A DNA stretch of 64,000 nucleotides from positions 1 to 64,000 of the forward strand of contig NZ_MASU01000003.1 in the NCBI RefSeq assembly GCF_003202235.1, read 5' to 3'. The first letter of the stretch is position 1, and the number at the start of each line of letters is the position of its first letter. Under the pieces are notes generated by a model that was not told the DNA's origin, ran no database searches, and saw only the letters and a list, made by a program, of their open reading frames with translations. Positions 39,046 through 46,999 of the stretch are shown one piece after another. The position numbers and the translations under genes were made by a program. The DNA comes from Prauserella flavalba (GTDB lineage: Bacteria; Actinomycetota; Actinomycetes; Mycobacteriales; Pseudonocardiaceae).

Positions 39046-39672
39046 CTACCCGTTGGCGCGCCAGAGGTCCGTCACGTTCACGCCGACCTCGCCCAGCAGG
39101 CGGCGCGTCAGGGGCAGGCTGATCCCGATCACGCTCGACGGGTCGCCCTCGATGCCCTCGACGAACCAGCCGCCGAGTCCGTCGAGGGTGAACGCACCGG
39201 CCACGTTGAGCGGCTCGCCCGTGGCGAGGTAGGCGTCCAGCTCGTCCTGGGTGGGCGTCGCGAAGTGGACGGTCGTGGTCTGGCTGCCCGCCGCCTCGGC
39301 CGTCACGGCGCCGTTCTCCAGCCGCAGCACCACATGACCGGTCAGCAGCTCGCCCGTGCCGCCCGCCATGCCGGCCCAGCGCTTGCGGGCGATCTCCGGC
39401 GTGCCCGGTTTGCCCACCACCTCGCCGCCGATCGCCAGCATCGAGTCGCAGCCGACCACCACGGCGTCGGAGCCCGCGATGCCCGCCGTCTCGGCGACGG
39501 CCACGGCCTTCGCCCTGGCGAGCGCGGTGACCAGTTCGGCGGGGGTGGGGTCGGTGAGGCTCGCGGCCACCGCGTCCTCGTCGACACCGGACACGATCAC
39601 GCTCGGATCGATGCCCGCCGCTCGCAGCACGGCGAGCCGGGCGGGAGAGGCCGAGGCCAGCACGAAACGCAC
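39046..39672 (-). CDS. maf: Maf-family nucleotide pyrophosphatase
   Basis: 208 aa. The Maf signature LASASPARLAVLRAAGI at residues 4-20 and VVVGCDSMLAIGGEVVGKP are clear. Hydrolyses non-canonical or UTP/dTTP-type nucleotides to monophosphates, a housecleaning role linked to septum formation. In M. tuberculosis Rv3282 (maf) lies next to accE/accD5, as here nearby. Confidence 0.93.
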   Translation of the reverse strand: MRFVLASASPARLAVLRAAGIDPSVIVSGVDEDAVAASLTDPTPAELVTALARAKAVAVAETAGIAGSDAVVVGCDSMLAIGGEVVGKPGTPEIARKRWAGMAGGTGELLTGHVVLRLENGAVTAEAAGSQTTTVHFATPTQDELDAYLATGEPLNVAGAFTLDGLGGWFVEGIEGDPSSVIGISLPLTRRLLGEVGVNVTDLWRANG

Positions 39673-39739
39673 GCGCCGAGGTTAGAACACGCCCGGCCCG
39701 CCGCGCCCGAGGGCACTTTTGCGGGCGCCGGGGGCAGGG

Positions 39740-40396
39740 TCAGCTGTCGAGGAGGGCTCCGTGGGTGCCGCCGATGTGGGCGGCCAGCTGCTCGCGGAAG
39801 GCGTCGGCGTCGCTGTCACGCAGGAGTGTGCACAGCCGCTCGTGCTCGTCGAGGATGGCGCCGTAGCGGCTCGGTGCCCGGTGCAGCGCGGAGTTGGCCA
39901 TCCGCACCTGCCGGTCGTGCAGGCCCGAGTAGAACTGCGTGAGCAGGCTGTTGCCCGCCGCCTCCACGAGCGTGGCGTGGAACTGCCGGTCGAGCCGGGA
40001 GAACGCGGCCGTCTCCCTCGGCACGTCCAGGCGGCGTTGGCCGCCGAGCACCGCGGTCATGGCGTCGGCGACGTCGGCCTGGATGCCGCGCGCGATCACG
40101 GTCGCCGCCGCGTGGGACTCCAGCAGGATCCGCGCCTCGGTGACCTCCGCGACCTCGCCCGCCGACACGGGCACCACCAGCGCTCCGCGCTTGGGGTAGA
40201 GCCGCAGCAGGCCCTCGACCTCCAGCCGCAGGAACGCCTCTCGCACCGGGGTTCGCGAGATCTCCAGTGCCGACGCGGCCTCGCCCTCGCTGAGCAGCTG
40301 GCCGCCTTCGAGCCTGCCGTCGAGGATCCGGTCCTTCACCCATTCGTAGGCGCGCTCGCCGGCCGCCCTTCGCTGTGACCGGTCGCTCGTTGACAC
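39740..40396 (-). CDS. GntR/FadR-type regulator (FCD domain)
   Basis: 218 aa. Winged helix at about 15-75 (GRLEGGQLLSEGEAASALEISRTPVREAFLRL), then an all-helical FCD ligand domain (ARILLESHAAATVIARG, RLDRQFHATLVEAAGN). Divergent from an MFS transporter gene with a tandem repeat between them, so it likely represses that gene and itself in response to a small acid. Confidence 0.88.
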   Translation of the reverse strand: MSTSDRSQRRAAGERAYEWVKDRILDGRLEGGQLLSEGEAASALEISRTPVREAFLRLEVEGLLRLYPKRGALVVPVSAGEVAEVTEARILLESHAAATVIARGIQADVADAMTAVLGGQRRLDVPRETAAFSRLDRQFHATLVEAAGNSLLTQFYSGLHDRQVRMANSALHRAPSRYGAILDEHERLCTLLRDSDADAFREQLAAHIGGTHGALLDS

Positions 40397-40418
40397 ACGG
40401 GCATCCTAGCGCGCAACT

Positions 40419-40440
40419 TAGATGCAAGATAGATACAAGA
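40419..40440. promoter_or_regulatory. Tandem 11-bp repeats, likely GntR operator
   Basis: TAGATGCAAGA is followed immediately by TAGATACAAGA, differing at one base. It lies between the divergent gntR and MFS genes, 16 bases before the MFS start. Read on the other strand TTGTATCTA and TTGCATCTA resemble FCD-type GntR half sites. Confidence 0.55.
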
Positions 40441-40455
40441 CGTGGAGGAGCTGGA

Positions 40456-41745
40456 GTGCGCGTGAGACCGTGGCTGCCGTGGGCGATGTGGGGCCTCGGC
40501 GCCCTCTGCTACCTCACGGCGCTGTTCCACCGCATGAGCCTCTCCGTCGCCGGGCTCACCGCGCAGGAACGGTTCGGCATCGACGCCACTGGGCTGGCCG
40601 CGTTCTCCGTCGTGCAGCTCGCCCTCTACGCCGCGTTGCAGGTGCCCGTCGGCGTCGGCGCCGACCGCCTCGGCCCGCGCAGGCTGCTGCTCGCCGGGAT
40701 GACGCTCATGGCCGCGGGCACGGTCGTGTTCGCCATCGCCACGGGCTACGCCGCCGCGATGTCGGGGCGCGCGCTCATCGGCGCAGGCGACGCGTGCATG
40801 TTCGTCAGTGTCCTGCGCATCGCGCACAACTGGTTCCCCGGCAGGCGCTACGCGTTCGTCGCCGCGCTCACCGGCATGATCGGCGGACTCGGCCAGCTGA
40901 TCGCGACGGCTCCGCTCGCGGCGCTGCTCGCCGCCCGCGGCTGGACCGGCACCTTCCTCATCGCGGGCGTGGTCACCGTCGTGCTGCTGGTCGCCACCGG
41001 CATCGGCCTGCGCGAGAGCCCTGGGCCCATGCGCCACGCCGACGCTCCGGGCGAGCCGCTGCGGCAGAGCCTGCGCCACGCGTGGCGCAACCAGGGCACC
41101 CGGCACGCGATGTGGACTCACTTCACGCTCATGGGCACGTTCGTCTCGTTCAGCGCCGTGCTCGGCCAGCCCTATCTCGTCGGCGCGCACGCACTGTCCG
41201 AGGGCACGGCGAGCACGCTGCTCGGCGTGGTCGTGCTCGGGTTCGTGCTGGCCAGCACAGCCGCCGGTCAGCTCGCCTCCCGCAGGCCCGGCGTGCGCGG
41301 CGCGCTGGTGCTCGGTGCCGCGGTCGCCGCGATCACGGGCTCTGCGCTGCTCGTGGCGCTGCCCGCCTCGGCGCCCGCGACCGTGCTGGCACCCGTGCTG
41401 TTCGTCATCGGCGCGGGCGGCGGCGTGAGCATGCTGGCCTTCGACCTCGCCCGCTCGGCAAACCACGGCCACCGCGCCGGCATCGCCAGCGGTATCGCCA
41501 ACATGGGCGGCTTCACGTTCGCCGTGGTCGCCCAGCTCGGCGTCGGGATCGCCCTCGACGCGCTCACCGGCGCGGGCGTGCCGGAGTCCACGGCCCACCG
41601 GCTCGCGTTCGGCGTGCCGCTCGTGCTCGCGCTCGCCGGGATCACGCGCGTGGTCGTGCTGCACCGGCACGCCGGGGCTCTGCCCTCCGAGAGCGGGTCA
41701 GCGCGGAAGCGCGGACGCGCGCCACGCGCCCTGGCCCGGACGTAG
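40456..41745 (+). CDS. MFS transporter
   Basis: 429 aa with 12 predicted membrane helices. The loop motif GVGADRLGPRRLLLAG follows helix 2; FPGRRYAFVAALTGMIGGLG is in the middle of the N-half. Resembles the nitrate/sugar-phosphate/glucarate-type branch of actinobacterial MFS, but the substrate is not assignable. The GTG at 40456 has GGAGGAG 5 bases upstream (a GTG at 40462 is the alternative). Its last 48 bases overlap accE on the other strand. Confidence 0.82.
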   Translation: MRVRPWLPWAMWGLGALCYLTALFHRMSLSVAGLTAQERFGIDATGLAAFSVVQLALYAALQVPVGVGADRLGPRRLLLAGMTLMAAGTVVFAIATGYAAAMSGRALIGAGDACMFVSVLRIAHNWFPGRRYAFVAALTGMIGGLGQLIATAPLAALLAARGWTGTFLIAGVVTVVLLVATGIGLRESPGPMRHADAPGEPLRQSLRHAWRNQGTRHAMWTHFTLMGTFVSFSAVLGQPYLVGAHALSEGTASTLLGVVVLGFVLASTAAGQLASRRPGVRGALVLGAAVAAITGSALLVALPASAPATVLAPVLFVIGAGGGVSMLAFDLARSANHGHRAGIASGIANMGGFTFAVVAQLGVGIALDALTGAGVPESTAHRLAFGVPLVLALAGITRVVVLHRHAGALPSESGSARKRGRAPRALART

Positions 41746-41934
41746 CGGGGCGCGGACCAGCGCCGCCCGGTCGGCCCACCGCGAACGCGCGGGCTGCTCG
41801 GGCGGCTCCGTGCTCGCCGAGGCGAGCCCGGCCAGCACCGCGGTGAGCGCGGCGATCTCGGCGTCGTCCGGGTTGCCCCTGACGACGCGCAGCAACGGAC
41901 GCCGGGGCTCCTCGGTGGTCTCCTCGGTGCTCAC
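41698..41934 (-). CDS. accE: Acyl-CoA carboxylase epsilon subunit
   Basis: 78 aa. The family core [20 protein letters not shown] is at residues 13-32, and the C-terminal tryptophan-containing tail [14 protein letters not shown] is typical. AccE stabilises the AccA3-AccD5 complex. The GTG start overlaps the accD5 stop by four bases. The 3' end overlaps the convergent MFS gene by 48 bases. Confidence 0.88.
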   Translation of the reverse strand: MSTEETTEEPRRPLLRVVRGNPDDAEIAALTAVLAGLASASTEPPEQPARSRWADRAALVRAPLRPGQGAWRASALPR

Positions 41935-43571
41935 AGCGGAATGTTCCCGTGCTTCTTCGGCGGCAGGGTCTCGCGCTTGTCCCGCAGCATCCGCAGCGCA
42001 CGCGCGACGTAGCCACGTGTGTGGGCGGGCGGGATGACGCCGTCGACGTAGCCGCGCTCGGCGGCGACGTACGGGTTGCACAGCGTGTCCTCGTACTCCT
42101 GGATCAGCTGCGCGCGCAGCGCCTCGACGTCCTCACCGCCGTCGGCGGCGGCCGCGAGGCGCTTGCGGTGCACGATGTTCGCCGCGCCCTGTGCGCCCAT
42201 CACGGCGATCTGCGCGGTCGGCCACGCGACGTTGACGTCGGCGCCGAGGTGCTTGGAGCCCATCACGTCGTACGCGCCGCCGTAGGCCTTGCGCGTGATC
42301 ACGGTGACCAGCGGAACGGTGGCCTCGGCGTAGGCGTAGATCAGCTTCGCGCCGCGCCGGATGATGCCGTTCCACTCCTGGTCGGTGCCGGGCAGGAAGC
42401 CGGGCACGTCCACGAAGGTCAGCACCGGCACGTTGAACGCGTCGCACGTGCGCACGAACCGGGCCGCCTTCTCGGAGGCGTCGATGTCGAGGCAGCCCGC
42501 GAACTGCGTCGGCTGGTTGGCCACCACGCCGACGCTGTGCCCGTCGACGCGGCCGAAGCCGACGATCACGTTGGGCGCGAACAGCTCGTGCACCTCGAGG
42601 AACTCGCCGTCGTCCACGACGCGCGTGATCACCTCGTGCATGTCGTACGGCTGGTTCGGCGAGTCGGGAACCAGCGTGTCGAGCTCGCGGTCGGTGTCGG
42701 TGACGCCGTCGGCGATCGAGTCGCCCGAGGGCTCAGGGGCCTCGAACACGGGAGTCTCGGAGAGGTTGTTCGACGGCAGGAAGCTGAGCAGCTCCTTGAC
42801 GTAGGCGATAGCGTCGTCCTCGTCGGAGCCGAGGTAGTGCGCGTTGCCGGACTTGGTGTTGTGCGTGCGGCCACCGCCGAGGTCCTCGAAGGTGACCTCC
42901 TCGCCCGTCACCGTCTTGATCACGTCGGGGCCGGTGATGAACATGTGGGAGGTCTGGTCGACCATCACCACGAAGTCGGTGAGCGCGGGGGAGTAGACGT
43001 GCCCGCCCGCGTTGGCGCCCATGATCAGCGAGATCTGCGGGATCACGCCGGAGGCCTGCGTGTTGCGGCGGAAGATCTCGCCGTAGAGGCCGAGCGAGAC
43101 CACGCCCTCCTGGATGCGCGCGCCGCCGCCCTCGTTGATGCCGATGATCGGGCGGCCGGTCTTGATGGCGAGGTCCATGACCTTGACGATCTTCTCGCCG
43201 TAGACCTCGCCGAGCGAGCCGCCGAAGACCGTCACGTCCTGGCTGAAGACGCACACCGGACGGCCGTCGATGGTGCCGTAACCGGTCACCACGCCGTCGC
43301 CGTACGGGCGGTTCTGCTCCTGCCCGAAGTTGGTGGAGCGGTGCCGGGCGAACTCGTCGAGCTCGACGAAAGAACCGGGATCGAGCAGCAGGTCGATGCG
43401 CTCGCGCGCCGTCTTCTTCCCCTTGGCGTGCTGCCGTTCGACCGCTCTCGCGGAGCCGGCGTGCACGGCCTCTTCGTAGCGCAGGTAGAGGTCTGCGAGC
43501 TTGCCGGCCGTGGTGTGGATGTCCGGCTCTTCGTCGGGTGGTGTCCCGATCGGCTCCGTTGCGCTGCTCAT
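41931..43571 (-). CDS. accD5: Propionyl-CoA carboxylase beta subunit
   Basis: 546-aa carboxyltransferase. Two crotonase-like halves: [13 protein letters not shown] (acyl-CoA oxyanion loop of the N-half) and the C-half [23 protein letters not shown] with [13 protein letters not shown]. With biotinylated AccA3 and AccE it makes methylmalonyl-CoA from propionyl-CoA, feeding MutAB and methyl-branched lipid synthesis. Divergent from birA (78-base gap), matching M. tuberculosis Rv3279c-Rv3281. Confidence 0.96.
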   Translation of the reverse strand: MSSATEPIGTPPDEEPDIHTTAGKLADLYLRYEEAVHAGSARAVERQHAKGKKTARERIDLLLDPGSFVELDEFARHRSTNFGQEQNRPYGDGVVTGYGTIDGRPVCVFSQDVTVFGGSLGEVYGEKIVKVMDLAIKTGRPIIGINEGGGARIQEGVVSLGLYGEIFRRNTQASGVIPQISLIMGANAGGHVYSPALTDFVVMVDQTSHMFITGPDVIKTVTGEEVTFEDLGGGRTHNTKSGNAHYLGSDEDDAIAYVKELLSFLPSNNLSETPVFEAPEPSGDSIADGVTDTDRELDTLVPDSPNQPYDMHEVITRVVDDGEFLEVHELFAPNVIVGFGRVDGHSVGVVANQPTQFAGCLDIDASEKAARFVRTCDAFNVPVLTFVDVPGFLPGTDQEWNGIIRRGAKLIYAYAEATVPLVTVITRKAYGGAYDVMGSKHLGADVNVAWPTAQIAVMGAQGAANIVHRKRLAAAADGGEDVEALRAQLIQEYEDTLCNPYVAAERGYVDGVIPPAHTRGYVARALRMLRDKRETLPPKKHGNIPL

Positions 43572-43649
43572 GGAACCGCAGCTTAGCTCCGTGCCCGTAG
43601 CCGCAGATGTGGCGTAGCCAACGTCCTCGAACGTCCTACGCTAACGCGC

Positions 43650-44474
43650 ATGAAGCGTATCGACGCGGCGCGACTGCGGGCCGAACTCGTCCGCCCGGTC
43701 GGGCCGTACGCCCGTCTCGACGTCGTCGCCAGCACCGGTTCCACCAACGCAGACCTGCGGGAGGCCCTGGTCGAGGGCGCGGAGGACCGGACAGTGCTGA
43801 TCGCCGAGGAGCAGACCGCCGGGCTCGGCCGCCGGGGCCGGACGTGGGTCTCGCCCTCGGGGGCCGGCGTGTACTGCAGCGTCCTGTTCCGGCCGGCCGG
43901 GGTGTCGCTCGCGGTGCTCGGTTCACTCGCCTCGGTGGCCGGGCTCGCGCTGATGGACCTGACGCGCGAGCTGGGCGTTCCCGCGGTGCTCAAGTGGCCC
44001 AACGACGTGCTCGCCTCGGACGGCCGCGGCAAGCTCGCCGGCATCCTCTCCGAGGCGGCGGCCTCGGAGGAGCAGGGCGTGATCCTCGGTATCGGCCTCA
44101 ACGTCACGCCCTCGCGCGAGCCGGTCGAGCCCGGCCCCGGCGGGCTGACCGCGGCGGCCCTGTCCGAGCTGGGTGCGCGCACGACGGACCGGACGGAGAT
44201 CTCGCGCCTGCTGCTGACGTTCCTGCACGAACGCGAGAACGCCTGGCGCGCCGGTGCGGGCGACCTCGCCACCTCCGGTCTGCTCGAGGACTACCGCGCG
44301 CACTGCGCGACCCTCGGGCAGGAGGTCAAGATCATGATCGCGGGCGGCGAGAAGCTGCTCGGCAACGCCGTCGACCTCGACCGCACCGGCGCGCTCGTGG
44401 TGGAGACGAACACGGGAGCCCGGCGGACGATCTTCGCGGGCGATGTCGTGCACTTGCGCCCTGTTTCGGGGTGA
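43650..44474 (+). CDS. birA: Biotin--[acetyl-CoA-carboxylase] ligase
   Basis: 274-aa monofunctional ligase: no N-terminal DNA-binding domain, so not a repressor. Signatures STGSTNADLREA, EEQTAGLGRRGRTWVSPSG (biotinyl-AMP loop), LKWPNDVLASDGRGKLAGIL and GIGLNV, then a small C-terminal SH3-like domain. Modifies the BCCP lysine of AccA3. Its placement opposite accD5 is conserved in mycobacteria. Confidence 0.94.
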   Translation: MKRIDAARLRAELVRPVGPYARLDVVASTGSTNADLREALVEGAEDRTVLIAEEQTAGLGRRGRTWVSPSGAGVYCSVLFRPAGVSLAVLGSLASVAGLALMDLTRELGVPAVLKWPNDVLASDGRGKLAGILSEAAASEEQGVILGIGLNVTPSREPVEPGPGGLTAAALSELGARTTDRTEISRLLLTFLHERENAWRAGAGDLATSGLLEDYRAHCATLGQEVKIMIAGGEKLLGNAVDLDRTGALVVETNTGARRTIFAGDVVHLRPVSG

Positions 44475-44538
44475 ATCCCGCTACTTGGCGGTACGGTGAG
44501 CGCACGGCGCGCAAGAACGAGTTCGGGGAGTGTTCGAG

Positions 44539-45120
44539 GTGGCCTATCCAGACGATCTGCTCAGCGAAGGTGAGCAAGTCGTAACCCACAAGCATCCGCA
44601 CTTCAAGATGCTGCTGTTCCCGATCTTCGTGCTGCTCGCCACCATCGGCGTCGGCACCTGGCTCGCCCTGCTCGCGCGGGACGCCGAGTCGCCGTGGAAC
44701 TCCGTGGGCCTCATCGCGATCGGGGTCGTCGCACTGGTGCTGATCGTGTGGCTGGTGCTCGTGCCGTTCGTGCGCTGGCGCACCACGCACTTCATCGTCA
44801 CCACCGACCGCGTCATCGCGCGCGAGGGCGTGATCAAGCGCACCGGCATCGACATCCCGATGGCCCGCATCAACAGCGTACGGTTCGAGCACGGTCTGAT
44901 CGACCGGGTCTTCGGCTGCGGCACGCTCATCATCGAGTCGGCCTCCGACGAGCCGCTGACGTTCGACGACATTCCGAGGGTGGAGCGCGTGCACACCGTG
45001 ATCTACCGCCAGGTCAACGACAACCCGTACGACGACTACGGCGTGGCGCAGACGGAGCAGCTTCCCTACGGGCAGCAGGAGCCGCCGCCCCGTCAGCCGC
45101 CGCGTGGAAGGGGACGCTGA
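44539..45120 (+). CDS. PH-domain (DUF304) membrane protein
   Basis: 193 aa. Two membrane helices (about 20-45 and 55-80) lead to a bacterial PH domain (WRTTHFIVTTDRVIAREGVI, PMARINSVRFEHGLIDRVFG, GTLIIESASDEPLTFDDIP) and a proline-rich tail. Orthologue of Rv3278c by position. The GTG at 44539 is preferred over 44530 because GGGGAG is then 8 bases upstream and the start YPDDLLSEGE matches relatives as I recall them. Function unknown. Confidence 0.85.
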   Translation: MAYPDDLLSEGEQVVTHKHPHFKMLLFPIFVLLATIGVGTWLALLARDAESPWNSVGLIAIGVVALVLIVWLVLVPFVRWRTTHFIVTTDRVIAREGVIKRTGIDIPMARINSVRFEHGLIDRVFGCGTLIIESASDEPLTFDDIPRVERVHTVIYRQVNDNPYDDYGVAQTEQLPYGQQEPPPRQPPRGRGR

Positions 45121-45124
45121 GGTA

Positions 45125-46069
45125 GTGGGTACGCGCGAGCTGGGTCTGCCGGAGCGGGTTCCGGCGACGGACGGACTTCCGGAGCGGGTGACGATCTGGG
45201 AGGTCGGTCCCCGCGACGGTCTGCAGAACGAGAAGTCGACCGTGCCGGTGACGGTCAAGCTGGAGTTCCTCGACCGGCTCGCGGCCGCGGGGCTGACCAC
45301 GCTGGAGGCGACGAGCTTCGTGCACCCGAAGTGGGTGCCTCAGCTCGCCGACGCCGAGGAGCTGCTCGCCGGGCTGAACCGCCGCGACGGCGTGCGCTAC
45401 CCGGTGCTCGTGCCCAACGAGCGCGGCCTCGACCGGGCTCTGGCGGCCGGGGTGAGCCACATCGCGGTGTTCGGCAGCGCGACGGAGACCTTCGCCAAAC
45501 GCAACCTCAACTCGAGCCTCGACGACCAGTTCGCGATGTTCGAGCCGGTCGTTACGCGGGCGCGAGCCGAAGGGCTCGACGTGCGCGGATACCTCTCCAT
45601 GTGCTTCGGCGACCCGTGGGAGGGACCCGTGTCGCCCGAGCAGGTCGTGCGCGTCGGCAAGCGCCTGCTGGAGCTCGGCTGCTCGCAGCTCTCCCTCGGC
45701 GACACCATCGGCGTGGCCACGGCGGGCCAGGTCGAGCGGCTGGTCGACACGTTCACCGGGCAGGGCATCGGCGTGGACGCGCTCGCCGTGCACTTCCACG
45801 ACACCTACGGCCAGGCGCTGACCAACACCCTCGCCGCACTGCGCCGCGGCGTGTCCACTGTGGACTCCTCGGCGGGTGGCCTCGGCGGCTGCCCCTACGC
45901 CGAGTCGGCCACGGGCAACCTCGCCACGGAGGACCTGGTGTGGTTCCTCGACGGGCTCGGCATCGAGCACGGCGCCGATCTCGACGCGCTGGTGTCCGCG
46001 AGCGCGTGGATGGCGGAGCGCCTCGGCAGGCCCAGCCCCTCGCGTGTGGTGCGCGCTCTCGCCGGATAG
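45125..46069 (+). CDS. Hydroxymethylglutaryl-CoA lyase
   Basis: 314-aa HMGL-like TIM barrel: EVGPRDGLQNEKSTVPVTVK at the N-terminus, then YLSMCFGDPWEG, DTIGVATAGQ, HFHDTYGQALTN and the C-terminal GGLGGCPYAESATGN with the catalytic Cys and metal ligands. Cleaves HMG-CoA to acetyl-CoA and acetoacetate in leucine degradation, in line with FadE25 and the carboxylase genes here. GTG at 45125 is chosen for spacing from GGAAGGGGA; GTG at 45104 would overlap the PH gene by 17 bases. Confidence 0.92.
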   Translation: MGTRELGLPERVPATDGLPERVTIWEVGPRDGLQNEKSTVPVTVKLEFLDRLAAAGLTTLEATSFVHPKWVPQLADAEELLAGLNRRDGVRYPVLVPNERGLDRALAAGVSHIAVFGSATETFAKRNLNSSLDDQFAMFEPVVTRARAEGLDVRGYLSMCFGDPWEGPVSPEQVVRVGKRLLELGCSQLSLGDTIGVATAGQVERLVDTFTGQGIGVDALAVHFHDTYGQALTNTLAALRRGVSTVDSSAGGLGGCPYAESATGNLATEDLVWFLDGLGIEHGADLDALVSASAWMAERLGRPSPSRVVRALAG

Positions 46070-46219
46070 GTCAAGGAGAGACCCTCTCGTGCCGATCTGT
46101 ATCTCGGGACGCTGATCGCACAACGCTTCGGTTGCGAAGGGAACCGCGCGCCAGCAGGCTGCGTCTGATGCGTTGCCGACCGCTGTGACAGCAGACCAAC
46201 GGACGTCGGGGAGAGTGCC
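46070..46219 (+). promoter_or_regulatory. Upstream region of the toxin operon
   Basis: 150 bases holding the presumed promoter of the four-gene YbaB-to-immunity operon. GACGTCGGGGAGAG precedes the GTG start as its ribosome-binding site. Promoter hexamers were not assigned. Confidence 0.35.
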
Positions 46220-46663
46220 GTGACCGACCATCGTGCGCAGGTGGACCAGCTCCTCGCCGATTACCGCCGCAGTCGCGAGCAGCTGGCCTCCGTACACCGT
46301 GAGCTCGCGTCGATCAGCGAGTCGGCCACCAGCGACGACGGCCTCGTCACGGCCACGGTCGGCGCGCGCGGCATGCTCACCGGACTCGTGATCGCCGACG
46401 AGGCGTACGAGAAGTACCGGCCTGCCGAGCTGGCCGCGCAGATCGTGAAGCTGACCGGCGGTGCGACAGTGAAGGCGCTGACGGGCGCAAGCGAGGTGCT
46501 CGCCCCGGCGCTGCCGTCCGGCACCGACCCGCAGGCCCTCCTGCTCGGCACCGCTGACCTCGGCGCGCAGGACATCGCAGCCGACGACGTGCCCGACGAC
46601 GAGGACGAGAGCTTCGACGACCGCAGCTGGCTCGACGATGCCGACTGGCCGAGGGCGCGATGA
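46220..46663 (+). CDS. YbaB/EbfC-family protein
   Basis: 147 aa. Helical start DQLLADYRRSREQLASVHRE, then the beta-rich YbaB core (SDDGLVTATVGARGMLTGLVI) and an acidic tail ending in DDRSWLDD. Genuine YbaB proteins bind DNA, but versions like this precede ESX/WXG100-type genes in many actinobacteria and may act as secretion-linked accessory proteins. The stop overlaps the next start (ATGA). Confidence 0.8.
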   Translation: MTDHRAQVDQLLADYRRSREQLASVHRELASISESATSDDGLVTATVGARGMLTGLVIADEAYEKYRPAELAAQIVKLTGGATVKALTGASEVLAPALPSGTDPQALLLGTADLGAQDIAADDVPDDEDESFDDRSWLDDADWPRAR

Positions 46664-46989
46664 GCGGGGGACCGGGTTTCGAGGTCGACGCCGAGCGGCT
46701 CGGCGCGCACGCCGCCGAGTTCGAGGGACTCGCCGAGCGGGCCGCCCGCATCGCCGCCGACCTGCGCGCCTGCCTGGAGGATGGCCCCGCGCCGTGGGGA
46801 AGCGACGCGGTGGGGCAGAGCTTCGCCGAGGCGCACGAGGGCCCGTCGAGCGCGGTGCTCGGCGCTCTCGGCGAGCTCGCGGGCGGGCTCGGCGACATGG
46901 GGTCGAGGTTCTCGTCGGCGGCGGGCACGTACCGCTCCGCCGACGCGGACGCGGCAGGAGAGCTGAGCGACGCCGGTTCGGCCGGGTAG
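46660..46989 (+). CDS. EspC/WXG100-like small helical protein
   Basis: 109 aa, predicted helical hairpin. It starts with FEVDAERLGAHAAEFEGLAE and contains APWGSDAVGQSFAEAHEG (a WG turn in place of WXG), then GGLGDMGSRFSSAAGTYRSAD with a YxxxD-type element (YRSAD). These are marks of EspC-like ESX-associated proteins exported by type VII secretion. It sits between the YbaB-like gene and the toxin gene and probably pairs with or targets the toxin. Confidence 0.8.
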   Translation: MSGGPGFEVDAERLGAHAAEFEGLAERAARIAADLRACLEDGPAPWGSDAVGQSFAEAHEGPSSAVLGALGELAGGLGDMGSRFSSAAGTYRSADADAAGELSDAGSAG

Positions 46990-46999
46990 GGGCGTGCGG

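Noticed and set aside
46089-46115. Eight-codon ORF (MPICISGR) after AAGGAGAG upstream of the toxin operon
   Set aside because: Too short to support, no conservation evidence and no attenuator structure seen; a chance Shine-Dalgarno-like match is likely.
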